A stretch of 64,000 nt of DNA from CAILUG01 sp903844415 (GTDB lineage: Bacteria; Pseudomonadota; Gammaproteobacteria; Pseudomonadales; Pseudohongiellaceae): NCBI GenBank assembly GCA_947477655.1, contig CANJTS010000004.1:219567-283566 (forward strand), written 5' to 3'. Below are positions 51,434 to 60,969 of the stretch, in pieces. Each line of letters begins with the position of its first letter. Position 1 is the first letter of the stretch. A program made the translations under genes and the position numbers. The notes below the pieces were generated by a model, which was not told the DNA's origin, did no database searches, and saw nothing but the letters and a program-made list of their open reading frames with translations.

Positions 51434-53218
51434 TTAGCGTTGTGACTCAGGTGCCACCCGCAACACTTCCAGCATCGAGGTCATGCCAATGGCCACTTTC
51501 TGCGCACCGCTATGCCGTAAACTACACATACCTTCCTGATAGGCCTGCCGTTTTAGTTTTGGTAAATCGTCTGCAACTGCGGCAAATGTTTGTAAATTTT
51601 CTGTGAAAGGCATGATTTCATAAATTCCCTGCCGCCCCTTGAAACCAGTGTCGCGGCATTCTAGGCAGCCAACCGGTTCGTAAACTATTTCCGGAGCAGT
51701 GATTTGCCAAGGATTAGTGAGATTACCCCACAACGCGTTATCCACTTCGGCTTCGCGCTTGCAATGCGGACATAACACTCGCACAAGTCGCTGTGCCATC
51801 ACACCAATCAAAGTGGCATTTATGAGATAAGACGGCACGCCTAATTCAAGCAGCCGAGTAATGGCTGAAGGGGCATCATTAGTATGTAACGACGACAAGA
51901 CCAAATGCCCAGTGAGCGCTGCTTGAATGGCAATTTCAGCTGTTTCTAGATTACGAATTTCACCAATCATGATGATGTCTGGATCTTGTCTGAGCAGAGC
52001 CTTAATACCACTGGCAAAAGTCAGATCAATATTTTCCTGCACCTGCATTTGATTGAAACTTGGCTCTACCATTTCGATAGGATCCTCGATGGTGCATACA
52101 TTTACCTCGCGAGTAGCCAGCGTTTTCAGTGTTGAGTACAAAGTAGTAGTTTTGCCGCTGCCGGTAGGACCGGTAATCAGCACAATGCCATGTTTCTTGC
52201 TAATCATGGTTTGCCATTTTGTTAAATCATCATTGCCAAACCCAAGTTCAGCAAAGGTTTTTAACAACACATCAGGATCGAAAATACGCAGTACCATCTT
52301 TTCCCCAAAGGCAGTGGGCATGGTGGATAGGCGCAGTTCAACTTCATTGCCCTGCGGACTTTTAGTTTTGAGGCGGCCATCCTGAGGTTTACGTTTTTCA
52401 GCCACATTCATCCGTCCGAGCGTTTTCAACCGACTGGTGACTGCGGTAAGAACCTGCATAGGGAGTTGATAGACGGTATACAACACACCATCGATGCGAA
52501 ACCGCACATTACCAATTTCCCGACGAGGTTCGACATGAATGTCACTGGCATGTTGATCAAACGCATATTGCAGTAACCAATCAACGATATTCACAATGTG
52601 CTGGTCGTTGGCATCTGCATCTTTTAGTTTGCCCAATTCCAGCATCTGTTCAAGATTGCCGAGTCCAGGTGCTTTGGACGCGACCTTTGCTGTCGCAAAG
52701 TTAATGGAAGAGGAAAGTCGATAAAGTTCTGTGGCCAGTCTCAACAACTCTACCGGGTTAGCCACTACGCGCCTGATTGGTTTGCGCAAGGTATGTTCCA
52801 AATCTGCTTCCCATGCCCCCACAAAAGGTTCAGCCGAAGCAATCACCACATCAACTGATGTCACCTCTACTGCTAAAATTTTGTGTCGCTGAGAAAAAGC
52901 CAGCGACATTACACCCGTCACTTTAGCGGCATCGATGGTTAGGGGATCAATACGATAATAAGGCTGTCCACTGAGCGTCGCGAGTTTTTGGGTGAGTGTT
53001 TCGATATCAAGTTTCTTGCCAGGGCTCAGTTGATCATCAAGATTCTGTTCTGCAATCCATGTCAGCACATGCATATTGTATTGGGACTCACCGCGGCGAT
53101 TGTTGACCACAGCTTCAAGTTGCTGCACCGTGATGTGACCTGCAGCAACCAGCACATCTAGAAACGTTCGTAGATCCAACAATCGATCATGACCTGCCGC
53201 AGGTTTAAGCGTTTTCAT
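51434..53218 (-). CDS. GspE/PilB-type secretion or pilus assembly ATPase (orphan)
   Basis: This 594-residue hexameric ATPase has an N-terminal domain (~1-165) of the T2SSE_N type but without a clear RLGxxL c-di-GMP-binding repeat. The core has DQHASDIHVEPRR, Walker A GPTGSGKTTT, the Asp box CTIEDPIEM, Walker B DPDIIMIGEIRN and the His box GHLVLSSLHTNDA. The zinc tetracysteine is complete (CPHC and CLEC). No other type II secretion or pilus genes are near, so its machine is encoded elsewhere. It sits 15 bases upstream of glnE on the same strand. The family also includes MshE and HxcR. Confidence 0.9.
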   Translation of the reverse strand: MKTLKPAAGHDRLLDLRTFLDVLVAAGHITVQQLEAVVNNRRGESQYNMHVLTWIAEQNLDDQLSPGKKLDIETLTQKLATLSGQPYYRIDPLTIDAAKVTGVMSLAFSQRHKILAVEVTSVDVVIASAEPFVGAWEADLEHTLRKPIRRVVANPVELLRLATELYRLSSSINFATAKVASKAPGLGNLEQMLELGKLKDADANDQHIVNIVDWLLQYAFDQHASDIHVEPRREIGNVRFRIDGVLYTVYQLPMQVLTAVTSRLKTLGRMNVAEKRKPQDGRLKTKSPQGNEVELRLSTMPTAFGEKMVLRIFDPDVLLKTFAELGFGNDDLTKWQTMISKKHGIVLITGPTGSGKTTTLYSTLKTLATREVNVCTIEDPIEMVEPSFNQMQVQENIDLTFASGIKALLRQDPDIIMIGEIRNLETAEIAIQAALTGHLVLSSLHTNDAPSAITRLLELGVPSYLINATLIGVMAQRLVRVLCPHCKREAEVDNALWGNLTNPWQITAPEIVYEPVGCLECRDTGFKGRQGIYEIMPFTENLQTFAAVADDLPKLKRQAYQEGMCSLRHSGAQKVAIGMTSMLEVLRVAPESQR

Positions 53219-53383
53219 CAGTTAAACCTCTGGTCAGTACTGGATAAGGGCAAGGTAAGGTCTTGCATTGGAATTTTGAAAAAGGCGCAATAGTCATTTT
53301 TTTTATGCACTAGGTGTTAACCACCTTAATACATTTGCGATTGCTTGTCCGGACAGCTTTTCCATAAGCTAATCCTAACAACC

Positions 53384-54364
53384 TTACCAAGGTTTCTGTG
53401 CGATAAATACGGCGCGGCGTGGTGCTGGATGACCCTCAACCGTTAGCAGTGGGTTGGTTTGATCCAGTGCCGCAGCCAGTGATTCAAACGTCATCCATTG
53501 TGTAGCGCGTTGCTCCATTGAAGTGGTAACAGTTACATCAACCAGTCGTATATTGGTAAACCCAGCTTTTTGCAGCCAAACCAGCAAAGTATTACAGGTG
53601 GGCAGAAACCAAACATTATTCATGCGTGCATAACGACCTTCTGGCACCAAAGTCATACCAGCGTCACCTTCGATCACCAGCGTCTCTAGCACCAGTTCAC
53701 CACCCGCGCGCAGACACTGTTTTAAGCTGAACAAATGATCAAAGGGTGAACGCCGGTGATAGAACACTCCCAGCGAGAACACAGTATCAAAAGCCTGCAT
53801 ATTAGCTGGCATGTCTTCCAGCGCTAAAGGCAACACCCACACGGGCGGTGCCGGTAAAAAATGTCGCACTGCCCAATATTGCATATTAAACAGCAAATGC
53901 GGATCGATACCGATCACCAGACTTGCACCAGCACCCGCCATGCGCCAACAGTGATAGCCATTGCCACATCCAACATCCAACACAATGCGCCCAGAAAGAG
54001 GACTGATGTGGGGCAGCAGTCGATCCCATTTCCAGTCGCTGCGCCATTCCGTATCAACATCAAGACCAAACAATTCGAAAGGGCCTTTACGCCACGGGTG
54101 CAAAGACATCAATACGGCTTGCAGTTGGGCGCGCTCATTATCATTACATTGACTGGCCTCACCCACTCGCACTTTAGTTACTAACTCTGAGCTGAGCGCT
54201 TGCCACTGAGGCAGAACATGCAGTGCCTGCAACCACACCGGAAAATCACCGTGATTTACCGACAACTCAAGCATATGGGGAACTTTTTCCAGCAGCGGTG
54301 CCAGCAGTGGCGACTGCAGTCTTTCACACAAAATTTCGTAATTGAGCAACTTATCTTTCGCCAT
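53384..54364 (-). CDS. cmoB: tRNA U34 carboxymethyltransferase
   Basis: This 326-residue SAM-superfamily enzyme transfers a carboxymethyl group from carboxy-SAM to 5-hydroxyuridine 34, giving cmo5U. Signatures are HPWRKGPFELFGLDVDTEWRSDWKWDRL, VLDVGCGNGYHCWRM and GVFYHRRSPFDHL. The start follows the cmoA stop without a gap (TAAATGG), a coupled pair. Confidence 0.97.
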   Translation of the reverse strand: MAKDKLLNYEILCERLQSPLLAPLLEKVPHMLELSVNHGDFPVWLQALHVLPQWQALSSELVTKVRVGEASQCNDNERAQLQAVLMSLHPWRKGPFELFGLDVDTEWRSDWKWDRLLPHISPLSGRIVLDVGCGNGYHCWRMAGAGASLVIGIDPHLLFNMQYWAVRHFLPAPPVWVLPLALEDMPANMQAFDTVFSLGVFYHRRSPFDHLFSLKQCLRAGGELVLETLVIEGDAGMTLVPEGRYARMNNVWFLPTCNTLLVWLQKAGFTNIRLVDVTVTTSMEQRATQWMTFESLAAALDQTNPLLTVEGHPAPRRAVFIAQKPW

Positions 54365-55090
54365 TTATTTCACTGCCACCATCGACGCAAAATTAAAACA
54401 CTGAAACCATACGGCAAAACTGCTAAAACCGGCCGCCATGATTCTAGCTTCATGATTACGCAAGGTTTCTGGCACCAGAACATTTTCAATAGCAGCACGT
54501 TTACGACTGATCTCGGTTTGTGTGTAACCGTTTTGTTCTTTGAAGCGATGATGTAAATCGCTAAACAAAAAATTGAGCTTGGCATCTTCGAAATAAATTT
54601 TTTCAGACAGAATCAGCATACCGCCCGGTTTCATCCCTGCATAAATTTTGCTGATCAACTGTGCTCGTTGCACCAGCGGCACAAATTGCAAAGTAAAATT
54701 AAGTACTACTAAGGAAGCATTGCTTATATCCACTTCCAAAATATCTGCGCAGCGCAAGGACACATCAACCTGGCTCGAGCCTGTTCCGATAACTTGTTGG
54801 CAACGTGTAATCATGGCCAAAGAGTTATCAATGGCAATAATTTTACAGCCTGTTGCTTTAATATTTTGTTGCATGGAAAGTGTGGCAGCACCGAGTGAAC
54901 AACCCAGGTCATAACATACCGAATCAGGTTGCGCATAACGCTCTGCCAAAGTACCAATCATGGCAATGATGGTGCCGTAACCCGGCACAGAGCGATTGAT
55001 CATGTCGGCAAATACATCTGCTACTTTGTCATCAAACACAAAGGCAGTTACCGGGTCGTTATTTTGATAGATAGTATCTTTAGCCGACAT
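54365..55090 (-). CDS. cmoA: Carboxy-S-adenosyl-L-methionine synthase
   Basis: This 241-residue protein converts SAM and prephenate to carboxy-SAM for CmoB. SAM-binding motif I is VCYDLGCSLGAATLSMQQ. Family segments are DDKVADVFADMINRSVPGY, LNFTLQFVP, EKIYFEDA and the C-terminal SFAVWFQCFNFASMVAVK. The order cmoA-cmoB is conserved. Confidence 0.97.
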   Translation of the reverse strand: MSAKDTIYQNNDPVTAFVFDDKVADVFADMINRSVPGYGTIIAMIGTLAERYAQPDSVCYDLGCSLGAATLSMQQNIKATGCKIIAIDNSLAMITRCQQVIGTGSSQVDVSLRCADILEVDISNASLVVLNFTLQFVPLVQRAQLISKIYAGMKPGGMLILSEKIYFEDAKLNFLFSDLHHRFKEQNGYTQTEISRKRAAIENVLVPETLRNHEARIMAAGFSSFAVWFQCFNFASMVAVK

Positions 55091-55183
55091 TGATACTGCT
55101 CATATGCTCAGGAGCATAGCTGTGAAAAATAAAAGAGATTGATAATCGGGCATGGGGAGTTTTGAGTATTATCTGAATATTGG

Positions 55184-55603
55184 TTACAAGTCCGCTGCTA
55201 AATTTCCCTGGCTCACGAGCACTTTACGAATACTGGCTGCCGTTGCAGTAAGTTCATCTGCTGGCATGGCTCTGGCAAATTTAAAATCCAGATCTGCCAT
55301 GCTGTCGATCGGTATCAGATGAATGTGTGTATGCGGCACTTCTAGACCTATCACCGTTACACCCACGCGTTTACAGGGGATAACTGCTTTTATGCCTTTG
55401 GTAACTAATTGCGCAACTTGCATCAGGTGCGCAGCGACAGCGGGCTTTACATCGTCCCAATGATTCACTTCTTCATTAGGAATGACCAACACATGTCCGG
55501 CACGAATTGGTTGTATTGTCATGATGCAAAAACAAAACTCATCTTTCCAGACGAAATGACCCGGAATTTCTCCGGCAAGAATTTTAGTAAAGATGCTGGC
55601 CAT
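55184..55603 (-). CDS. HIT family hydrolase
   Basis: This 139-residue protein starts MASIFTKILAGEIPGHFVWKD. It carries the histidine triad HTHIHLIPI (His91, His93, His95). AGHVLVIPNEEVNHWDD is the usual middle segment. HIT proteins act on nucleoside phosphoramidates or dinucleoside polyphosphates; the usual zinc-binding N-terminal Cys pair is not seen. The substrate is not predictable. Confidence 0.92.
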   Translation of the reverse strand: MASIFTKILAGEIPGHFVWKDEFCFCIMTIQPIRAGHVLVIPNEEVNHWDDVKPAVAAHLMQVAQLVTKGIKAVIPCKRVGVTVIGLEVPHTHIHLIPIDSMADLDFKFARAMPADELTATAASIRKVLVSQGNLAADL

Positions 55604-55732
55604 GTTTGTGCTTTTTTAAATGTTGAAATAACAACCAATATAGCATGTAAGTAAATCTTATTTTGAAGATGCTATTTGGCGATAACTGACGCTGCCTGAC
55701 TGTTTGCTCTTAGAATCTATACACCCCTAATA

Positions 55733-57976
55733 CTAGAATCTGAAAGTCCAACGTAACTTGGTGGTGAAATTGGTGTTAACCGGCAGATACGAACCATCTT
55801 CAATTTCCCAGCCCTTATTGAGCACCAAAAACAACACATTGCCCGGGTCAATTTCCCAGCGCAGTCGACTATTCCAGCCGACTGTTTTGCTAACACTGTT
55901 GTGCTGCACTAGATTTTGTAACATAAACCGCGGCGTAAGATTGATATCAAGGTTAAGGCGCGTAATGGCAAAATCAAAATCACCTTGGGGCAATTTGGCT
56001 TTCACTATTTGATAGTTCACTGCTGTGAATAATTTGGGCGAAGGTCTCAGTTCAACAAAACCTTCTATTTCACGTACTGTGCCGGTCCAGAAATTTCCCC
56101 AGCGATAACGAAATTCTCCGCTGAGTAAACGGCCACTGCTGGTTTGTACCCGAAACCGGGCACGTTCAAATGTATAGTCCCCCACTGGCAACACTATCCC
56201 ACGCGCTATTTGAAACGGAGCATCAATCACTTCCCGATTAAAGATATAGTTGGCTTCCATCTTGTCGTTAATTTGATTTTGAACTTCAACAATTTTAAGG
56301 ATGCGATCTTCGCTTTTCAGATTACCGTTCATGTCGTTGATGCTGGTGTAACGATAGCCAGAATCTATTATTCGAATTGGGGCCTTGCCATCGAAACGCT
56401 TGCGAAAGCGGCCAGAACTCTCGTAATGACGAATGCCGCTCTGGTTAACAAAGCCCAGCTTGGGAGCAAAATTAGGCTGAATTTCGCGAATAAATGCGTT
56501 GAGCTGTAGTTTATCGTTGGGATAATCCACTTTGACACCATAGGCCATGTTGTCATTTTCTAAACCTGGATTTTCACTTTTTTGAACCCAGGCATCTGCC
56601 ACAATCACGTTATCGCCTGGCAGAAAACTGTTGCGATATTGGGCGTCCAGCCCGAACAATGAACTGCCATTGTTAGAGTTTGCATCACCGTCAGTGTAGA
56701 TGAACCCCACACGCGACTCTTTCAGCACACCCGCACTGCCTCTTATCACTGATAAATTCTGACTATCCAATAATCCTTTACCCTCGATCTGGGTATTAAG
56801 TACTCCCATATTCAGATTACCGATCCGTCCAGTTATTTTTCCCCCGAATTTAAGATCGGCAGTTTCACCCGTATTTAGTATGCCCATCCTACGCGAAAAA
56901 AATGGAATACCATTTTCCTGGTTAAGACCACCGAACTGAAAAATGTCGGCATCACTTAAAAAGAAGTCGCGCGTTTCAGGATAAAACAAAGAGAAGCGGC
57001 CAAGATTGTTTTGTACCTGATCTACTGGCGCGTCAGAGAAATCAGAATTGATGGTGGCTTTTGCTGTGAGTGTAGAGGTTAATCGATACGTGACATCACC
57101 ACCGGCAACAACTTGCTGACTTGAAGCTCCTGCAATATGGTTTTCCTTGGATACCACAGAAAACGTCGGCACAATCTCCAGGCCCCGACCTTGATTCATA
57201 TTAGTTAGCCCTACAAGGTTGCCAAAAGCACCAGCATATAAATCGTTACGATTTTGAGAGATATTGGCCCATCGCATTCTTTCGCCCTTGCGACGAATGC
57301 GGCGCACGATGTCCATACCCCAAGTGTCGTTGGCAGGATCAAAGGACAGCGTCTTGAACGGGATGGCCAACTCTGCAGCCCAACCTTCCTCGTTGATTTT
57401 TGCCGCACCATCCCAAATGCCATTCCACTGATCAATCATGGTGGTGTTGTTTTCTACTTTGGCATCCGCAATTGCCCCAGCCGGATTCATCTGAAACACA
57501 AATGCATTGCGCCGATCAGCATAGGTGTCGAAGAAAATACTCATATGGTCGTTGGCATCTAGTTCGCCATCGCGGCGCATTTCAGTAGCAACGATGGCAC
57601 TAGGATCAGAATCGAAAGCCCGGAAGGCGACATACATGTAATCATCATCGTAGGCTAGATACACCTCAGTGCGTTCGCTGGGCTGAACACCCAACACTGG
57701 CTGAATCTGTTTGAAATCCGAAATAACAGCGGCAGTGAGCCAAACGCTATCATCAAGCACACCATCAATGACTGGCGCTGTAGAAATTTTGACTGGACGA
57801 ATTTGTACGCGAGTTTCCACATCCTGCGCCCATAAAGCAGGCGCTGGCAGCAGCACGCCAAGTAAGGCGAAAAAGATAGTCGAGCTAGCATACAGCTTCA
57901 TAAAGAGCTGTTTAGAGAGCTTCGTGGTCAACCAGTTTACTGCTGCGATTGGGTGACTATTTATTCTACTATCCAT
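55733..57976 (-). CDS. CBM9-like / DUF5916 outer-membrane barrel protein
   Basis: From the ATG at 57976, which has AGGAA 7 bases upstream, the protein has 747 residues; a later ATG at 57901 would give a normal-length signal peptide. The signal core ends near PALWAQ. Next is a carbohydrate-binding-family-9-like beta-sandwich (STAPVIDGVLDDSVWLTAA to GWAAELAIPFKTLSFDP, ~60-250). The remaining ~480 residues are a DUF5916-type beta-barrel (FFLSDADIFQFGG, IPFFSRRMG) ending KLRWTFRF with a terminal Phe. Family members sit in the outer membrane of marine bacteria; the function is unknown, possibly binding or moving a polymer or peptide. Confidence 0.85.
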   Translation of the reverse strand: MDSRINSHPIAAVNWLTTKLSKQLFMKLYASSTIFFALLGVLLPAPALWAQDVETRVQIRPVKISTAPVIDGVLDDSVWLTAAVISDFKQIQPVLGVQPSERTEVYLAYDDDYMYVAFRAFDSDPSAIVATEMRRDGELDANDHMSIFFDTYADRRNAFVFQMNPAGAIADAKVENNTTMIDQWNGIWDGAAKINEEGWAAELAIPFKTLSFDPANDTWGMDIVRRIRRKGERMRWANISQNRNDLYAGAFGNLVGLTNMNQGRGLEIVPTFSVVSKENHIAGASSQQVVAGGDVTYRLTSTLTAKATINSDFSDAPVDQVQNNLGRFSLFYPETRDFFLSDADIFQFGGLNQENGIPFFSRRMGILNTGETADLKFGGKITGRIGNLNMGVLNTQIEGKGLLDSQNLSVIRGSAGVLKESRVGFIYTDGDANSNNGSSLFGLDAQYRNSFLPGDNVIVADAWVQKSENPGLENDNMAYGVKVDYPNDKLQLNAFIREIQPNFAPKLGFVNQSGIRHYESSGRFRKRFDGKAPIRIIDSGYRYTSINDMNGNLKSEDRILKIVEVQNQINDKMEANYIFNREVIDAPFQIARGIVLPVGDYTFERARFRVQTSSGRLLSGEFRYRWGNFWTGTVREIEGFVELRPSPKLFTAVNYQIVKAKLPQGDFDFAITRLNLDINLTPRFMLQNLVQHNSVSKTVGWNSRLRWEIDPGNVLFLVLNKGWEIEDGSYLPVNTNFTTKLRWTFRF

Positions 57977-58265
57977 GCAAATTCCTGAATTTCCTAACTG
58001 CGTATTACTACTGCAAGTTGGCACTGGCGCTCTTGTGAGTTGAGCATTTTGGTAGCGTATATTTTCTGCGACTGTAATTGTGCTGATGCTGCAGGCTTAA
58101 TTGTGGTTGTAAATATTTTTGTAACTTTAAGCTTGGCCTTGTGTGCTAGCGCAGTTAAAAGGCGGGGCATTATAGCCAACAAAAGAGTCAAAACCGCCCA
58201 AAGTCAGCTGCCACTAAACGATAAATTACGGCTCCGTGATGACCAACTGCTAAAGCCTCATTGTT

Positions 58266-58736
58266 TTACACTTTCTCTAACGGAAGCGCCGTAGTGCTGA
58301 TCACTTGGCGCAATACAAAACTAGAATGCACATCGGTGACACCAGCAATACGAGTAATGTGATTAAGCAGAAAGTCTTGGTATTCCTCCATGTCTTTGAC
58401 CAATACTTTTAATTGATAGTCGGCTGACTGGCCGGTGATAAGGATACATTCCAATACCTGCGGATAGGCTTTAATGGCAGCTTCAAAATGTTCGAAACGG
58501 TCGGGTGTATGGCGATACATACTGATTTGTACTAAGGCCATTAATTTAAGCCCTAGCTTGGAAGCATTGAGCAACGTCACATAACCATTAATTAACCCTG
58601 CCTCCTCCAGCTGCCTGACGCGCCGAAGGCAAGGTGATGCCGACAGCCCCACCTTGTCCGCCAGCTCTAAATTACTGAGGCGGCCGTTTTGTTGCAGCTC
58701 TTGCAAGATGTGTTTGTCGATGCGGTCTAGTTGCAT
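58266..58736 (-). CDS. Lrp/AsnC family transcriptional regulator
   Basis: This 156-residue protein has an N-terminal winged HTH (LDRIDKHILQELQQNGRLSNLELADKVGLSASPCLRRVRQLEEAGLI pattern, ~3-50). A C-terminal RAM ligand-binding domain follows (~68-145), with MALVQISMY, CILITGQSADYQLKVLVKD and GVTDVHSSFVLRQV. GGGAG is 6 bases before the ATG. It is divergent from leuA with repeated AT-rich sites between, so it probably controls leuA or responds to a branched-chain amino acid. It resembles Lrp in HTH detail, but global Lrp cannot be distinguished from a local homologue. Confidence 0.93.
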   Translation of the reverse strand: MQLDRIDKHILQELQQNGRLSNLELADKVGLSASPCLRRVRQLEEAGLINGYVTLLNASKLGLKLMALVQISMYRHTPDRFEHFEAAIKAYPQVLECILITGQSADYQLKVLVKDMEEYQDFLLNHITRIAGVTDVHSSFVLRQVISTTALPLEKV

Positions 58737-58771
58737 AAGCAGCTCCCGTAAGATTGCTTTATATAATATAT

Positions 58772-58853
58772 ATTAGCAATTAAATGCTAATTTAATATAT
58801 TTTATTAACTATTTACACCTATATTGTAGTATTTATCGCCATATTAGCAATTA
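58772..58853. promoter_or_regulatory. Repeated ATTAGCAATTA sites in the lrp-like/leuA intergenic region
   Basis: ATTAGCA (58772-58778) and TGCTAAT (58785-58791) form an inverted repeat in an AT-rich context. The 11-mer ATTAGCAATTA at 58772 recurs exactly at 58843, 71 bases away (about seven helical turns). The layout suits cooperative binding by the adjacent Lrp-type regulator, whose known sites have the TAG...CTA pattern. Confidence 0.5.
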
Positions 58854-58917
58854 TATTTTACTGGCTCTGCTGTACACTGCGCCAGCAGTTTAACAACGGG
58901 CTGTTCTTACTGCCCTT

Positions 58918-58943
58918 ACACAGCAACCCTACACAGCAACCCT
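58918..58943 (+). repeat. 13-base tandem duplication before leuA
   Basis: ACACAGCAACCCT occurs twice in direct succession, ending 10 bases before the leuA ATG. It lies where a ribosome binding site would be expected, and none is recognisable here. It may be a recent slippage event. Confidence 0.8.
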
Positions 58944-58953
58944 GCCCTAACCT

Positions 58954-60642
58954 ATGGCCAACCCCATGAGCAGTTACAACCATCGCAAATATCAACCATT
59001 CCCAGCCATCGGCCTACAAAACCGCACCTGGCCTGATAAAGTCATTACCAAGGCCCCCACTTGGTGTAGCGTGGATTTGCGTGATGGCAATCAAGCGTTG
59101 ATAGAGCCAATGTCGGTTGAACAAAAAAAACTGATGTTTACCCTGTTAGTGGATGTGGGATTTAAGGAAATCGAAGTGGGCTTTCCGGCCGCCTCTCAAC
59201 CCGATTTTGATTTTGTGCGCTACCTGATAGAAGAAGACAAGATTCCTGCTGATGTCACCGTGCAAGTTCTTACGCAAGCGCGTCCGGAACTAATCCAACG
59301 CACCTACGAATCACTTAAAGGCGCTAAACGGGCCATCGTGCATTTGTACAATTCAACCTCCGTGGTACAGCGTCAAAAAGTTTTCAAGCTGGATAAAGAA
59401 GGAATCAAAGCAATCGCGGTTAATGGCGCAACAGAAGTATTGCGCTGCGCACAACAAGCCCCCGAAACAGACTGGTTTTTTCAATATTCGCCGGAAAGCT
59501 TTACCGGCACCGAACTCGACTACGCAGTGGAAGTATGTGATGCGGTTAATGCAGTATGGCAGCCAACGCCGGCCCGCAAAGTAATCATCAATCTTCCGGC
59601 CACTGTAGAAGCTGCCACGCCCAACGTGTATGCCGATCAAATTGAATGGTTTTGTCGCCATGTCAAAAATCGTAACGCACTGGTGATCAGCCTTCACACA
59701 CACAATGATCGCGGCTGTGGCGTGGCCGCATCCGAATTAGGCTTGATGGCTGGCGCTGATCGAGTGGAAGGATGCCTGCTGGGCAATGGCGAACGCACTG
59801 GCAATCTCGATGTGGTAGTCATGGGCATGAATATGTACAGCCAGGGCATAGACCCCCAGCTTGATTTCAGCGATATGGATCGCATTACATCCGTGGTCAA
59901 AACATGTACCCAGATCGAAGTACATCCTCGCCAGCCTTACGCAGGCAGCTTGGTTTTTACCGCTTTTTCGGGCAGCCATCAGGACGCAATCAAGAAATGT
60001 CTCGACCTTTATAACGAAGGTGATACTTGGGAAATCGCCTATTTACCGATCGATCCGCGTGATATTGGCCGCACTTATCAAGATGTGATACGGGTAAACA
60101 GTCAATCAGGTAAAGGCGGCGTTGCTTATGTTATGGACAGCACATACGGCTTTCAGTTACCGCGCTGGCTACAAATTCAATTCAGCCGTGTGGTTCAAAA
60201 AGAAGCAGAAACTAGTGGGCTAGAAATAGCACCGCAGCGCATATGGGAATTGTTCCGCGCCGAATATCTCGAACTGCCATCCCCTCTTACCTTAAAAAGT
60301 TTTGACATCAAACGCTCAGCAGCCCATCAACAAACCATTTCTGGCCAAATAGAACTGGAAGGACTTACGTTTGAGGTACAAGGCAAAGGGGCAGGAATGC
60401 TAGAGGCTTTTGTTGATGCGCTGCAAATGACTTTTAACATACAGATACAGATCCTAGAATACGGCGAACATGCGCTGAGCCAGCACGCCACCGCAGAAGC
60501 AGTAACCTACCTACAAGTAAAACATGACAATCAACATTACACCGGCATTGCCATTGATGTTGATATCGTCACCTCATCTGTTAACGCGCTGCTCAATGGT
60601 GTGAGTCAGATTTTGTACATAAAACGCCAGCATGAAGCTTAA
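58954..60642 (+). CDS. leuA: 2-isopropylmalate synthase
   Basis: This 562-residue enzyme of the long LeuA group condenses acetyl-CoA with 2-oxoisovalerate, the first step of leucine synthesis. Metal and substrate motifs are WCSVDLRDGNQALIEPM, EVGFPAASQPDFDFVR and the HTHNDRGCGVAASELG His pair. The C-terminal regulatory domain (~430-555) would bind leucine. The start is the ATG at 58954 or 58966; neither has a clear SD. It is divergent from the lrp-like gene and followed by a terminator, so it is a single gene. Confidence 0.97.
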   Translation: MANPMSSYNHRKYQPFPAIGLQNRTWPDKVITKAPTWCSVDLRDGNQALIEPMSVEQKKLMFTLLVDVGFKEIEVGFPAASQPDFDFVRYLIEEDKIPADVTVQVLTQARPELIQRTYESLKGAKRAIVHLYNSTSVVQRQKVFKLDKEGIKAIAVNGATEVLRCAQQAPETDWFFQYSPESFTGTELDYAVEVCDAVNAVWQPTPARKVIINLPATVEAATPNVYADQIEWFCRHVKNRNALVISLHTHNDRGCGVAASELGLMAGADRVEGCLLGNGERTGNLDVVVMGMNMYSQGIDPQLDFSDMDRITSVVKTCTQIEVHPRQPYAGSLVFTAFSGSHQDAIKKCLDLYNEGDTWEIAYLPIDPRDIGRTYQDVIRVNSQSGKGGVAYVMDSTYGFQLPRWLQIQFSRVVQKEAETSGLEIAPQRIWELFRAEYLELPSPLTLKSFDIKRSAAHQQTISGQIELEGLTFEVQGKGAGMLEAFVDALQMTFNIQIQILEYGEHALSQHATAEAVTYLQVKHDNQHYTGIAIDVDIVTSSVNALLNGVSQILYIKRQHEA

Positions 60643-60659
60643 GATCCTGCTATTACCTC

Positions 60660-60680
60660 AACCGCAAGGCCGGTTTTTTT
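60660..60680 (+). terminator. Probable Rho-independent terminator after leuA
   Basis: AACCG (60660-60664) pairs with CGGTT around a CAAGGC loop, followed by a T7 run. The stem is only five pairs, but its position 18 bases after the stop and the U tract support it. Confidence 0.6.
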
Positions 60681-60969
60681 ACACCGTCCTCGCGCCTGTT
60701 GATACACTCGCTCCAACTTGTTCACTCGTGCCCTTTTCTATACCATCACTTCGTTAACTAAGCACAGACTCCGCCTGTATGCTTATAGAGGGAAAAAGCA
60801 GTATATTGAACCTTATAATACTAATATTGCGCATTTATTTCTAATAAATCCCCACAATATATTAAATATGAGACTTTTAAACCAATAAATATCCCACAAC
60901 AATTTATTATTTATAATTAATCTCTTTAATTAAATTAATATAGATTAAGTGGGAAAATAATGACAATTT
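60681..60969. other. AT-rich intergenic region upstream of the DUF3820 gene
   Basis: With the leuA terminator, 327 bases lie between genes. From about 60820 the sequence is strongly A/T rich with several short TTAATTAAATTAA-type self-complementary stretches. This probably holds the promoter of the next operon and could bind a nucleoid protein. No gene is visible. Confidence 0.5.

Noticed and set aside
51434..55090. Type II secretion or pilus operon around the GspE-like ATPase
   Set aside because: Neighbours are glnE and cmoA/cmoB; no secretin, pseudopilin, inner-membrane platform or prepilin peptidase gene is present.
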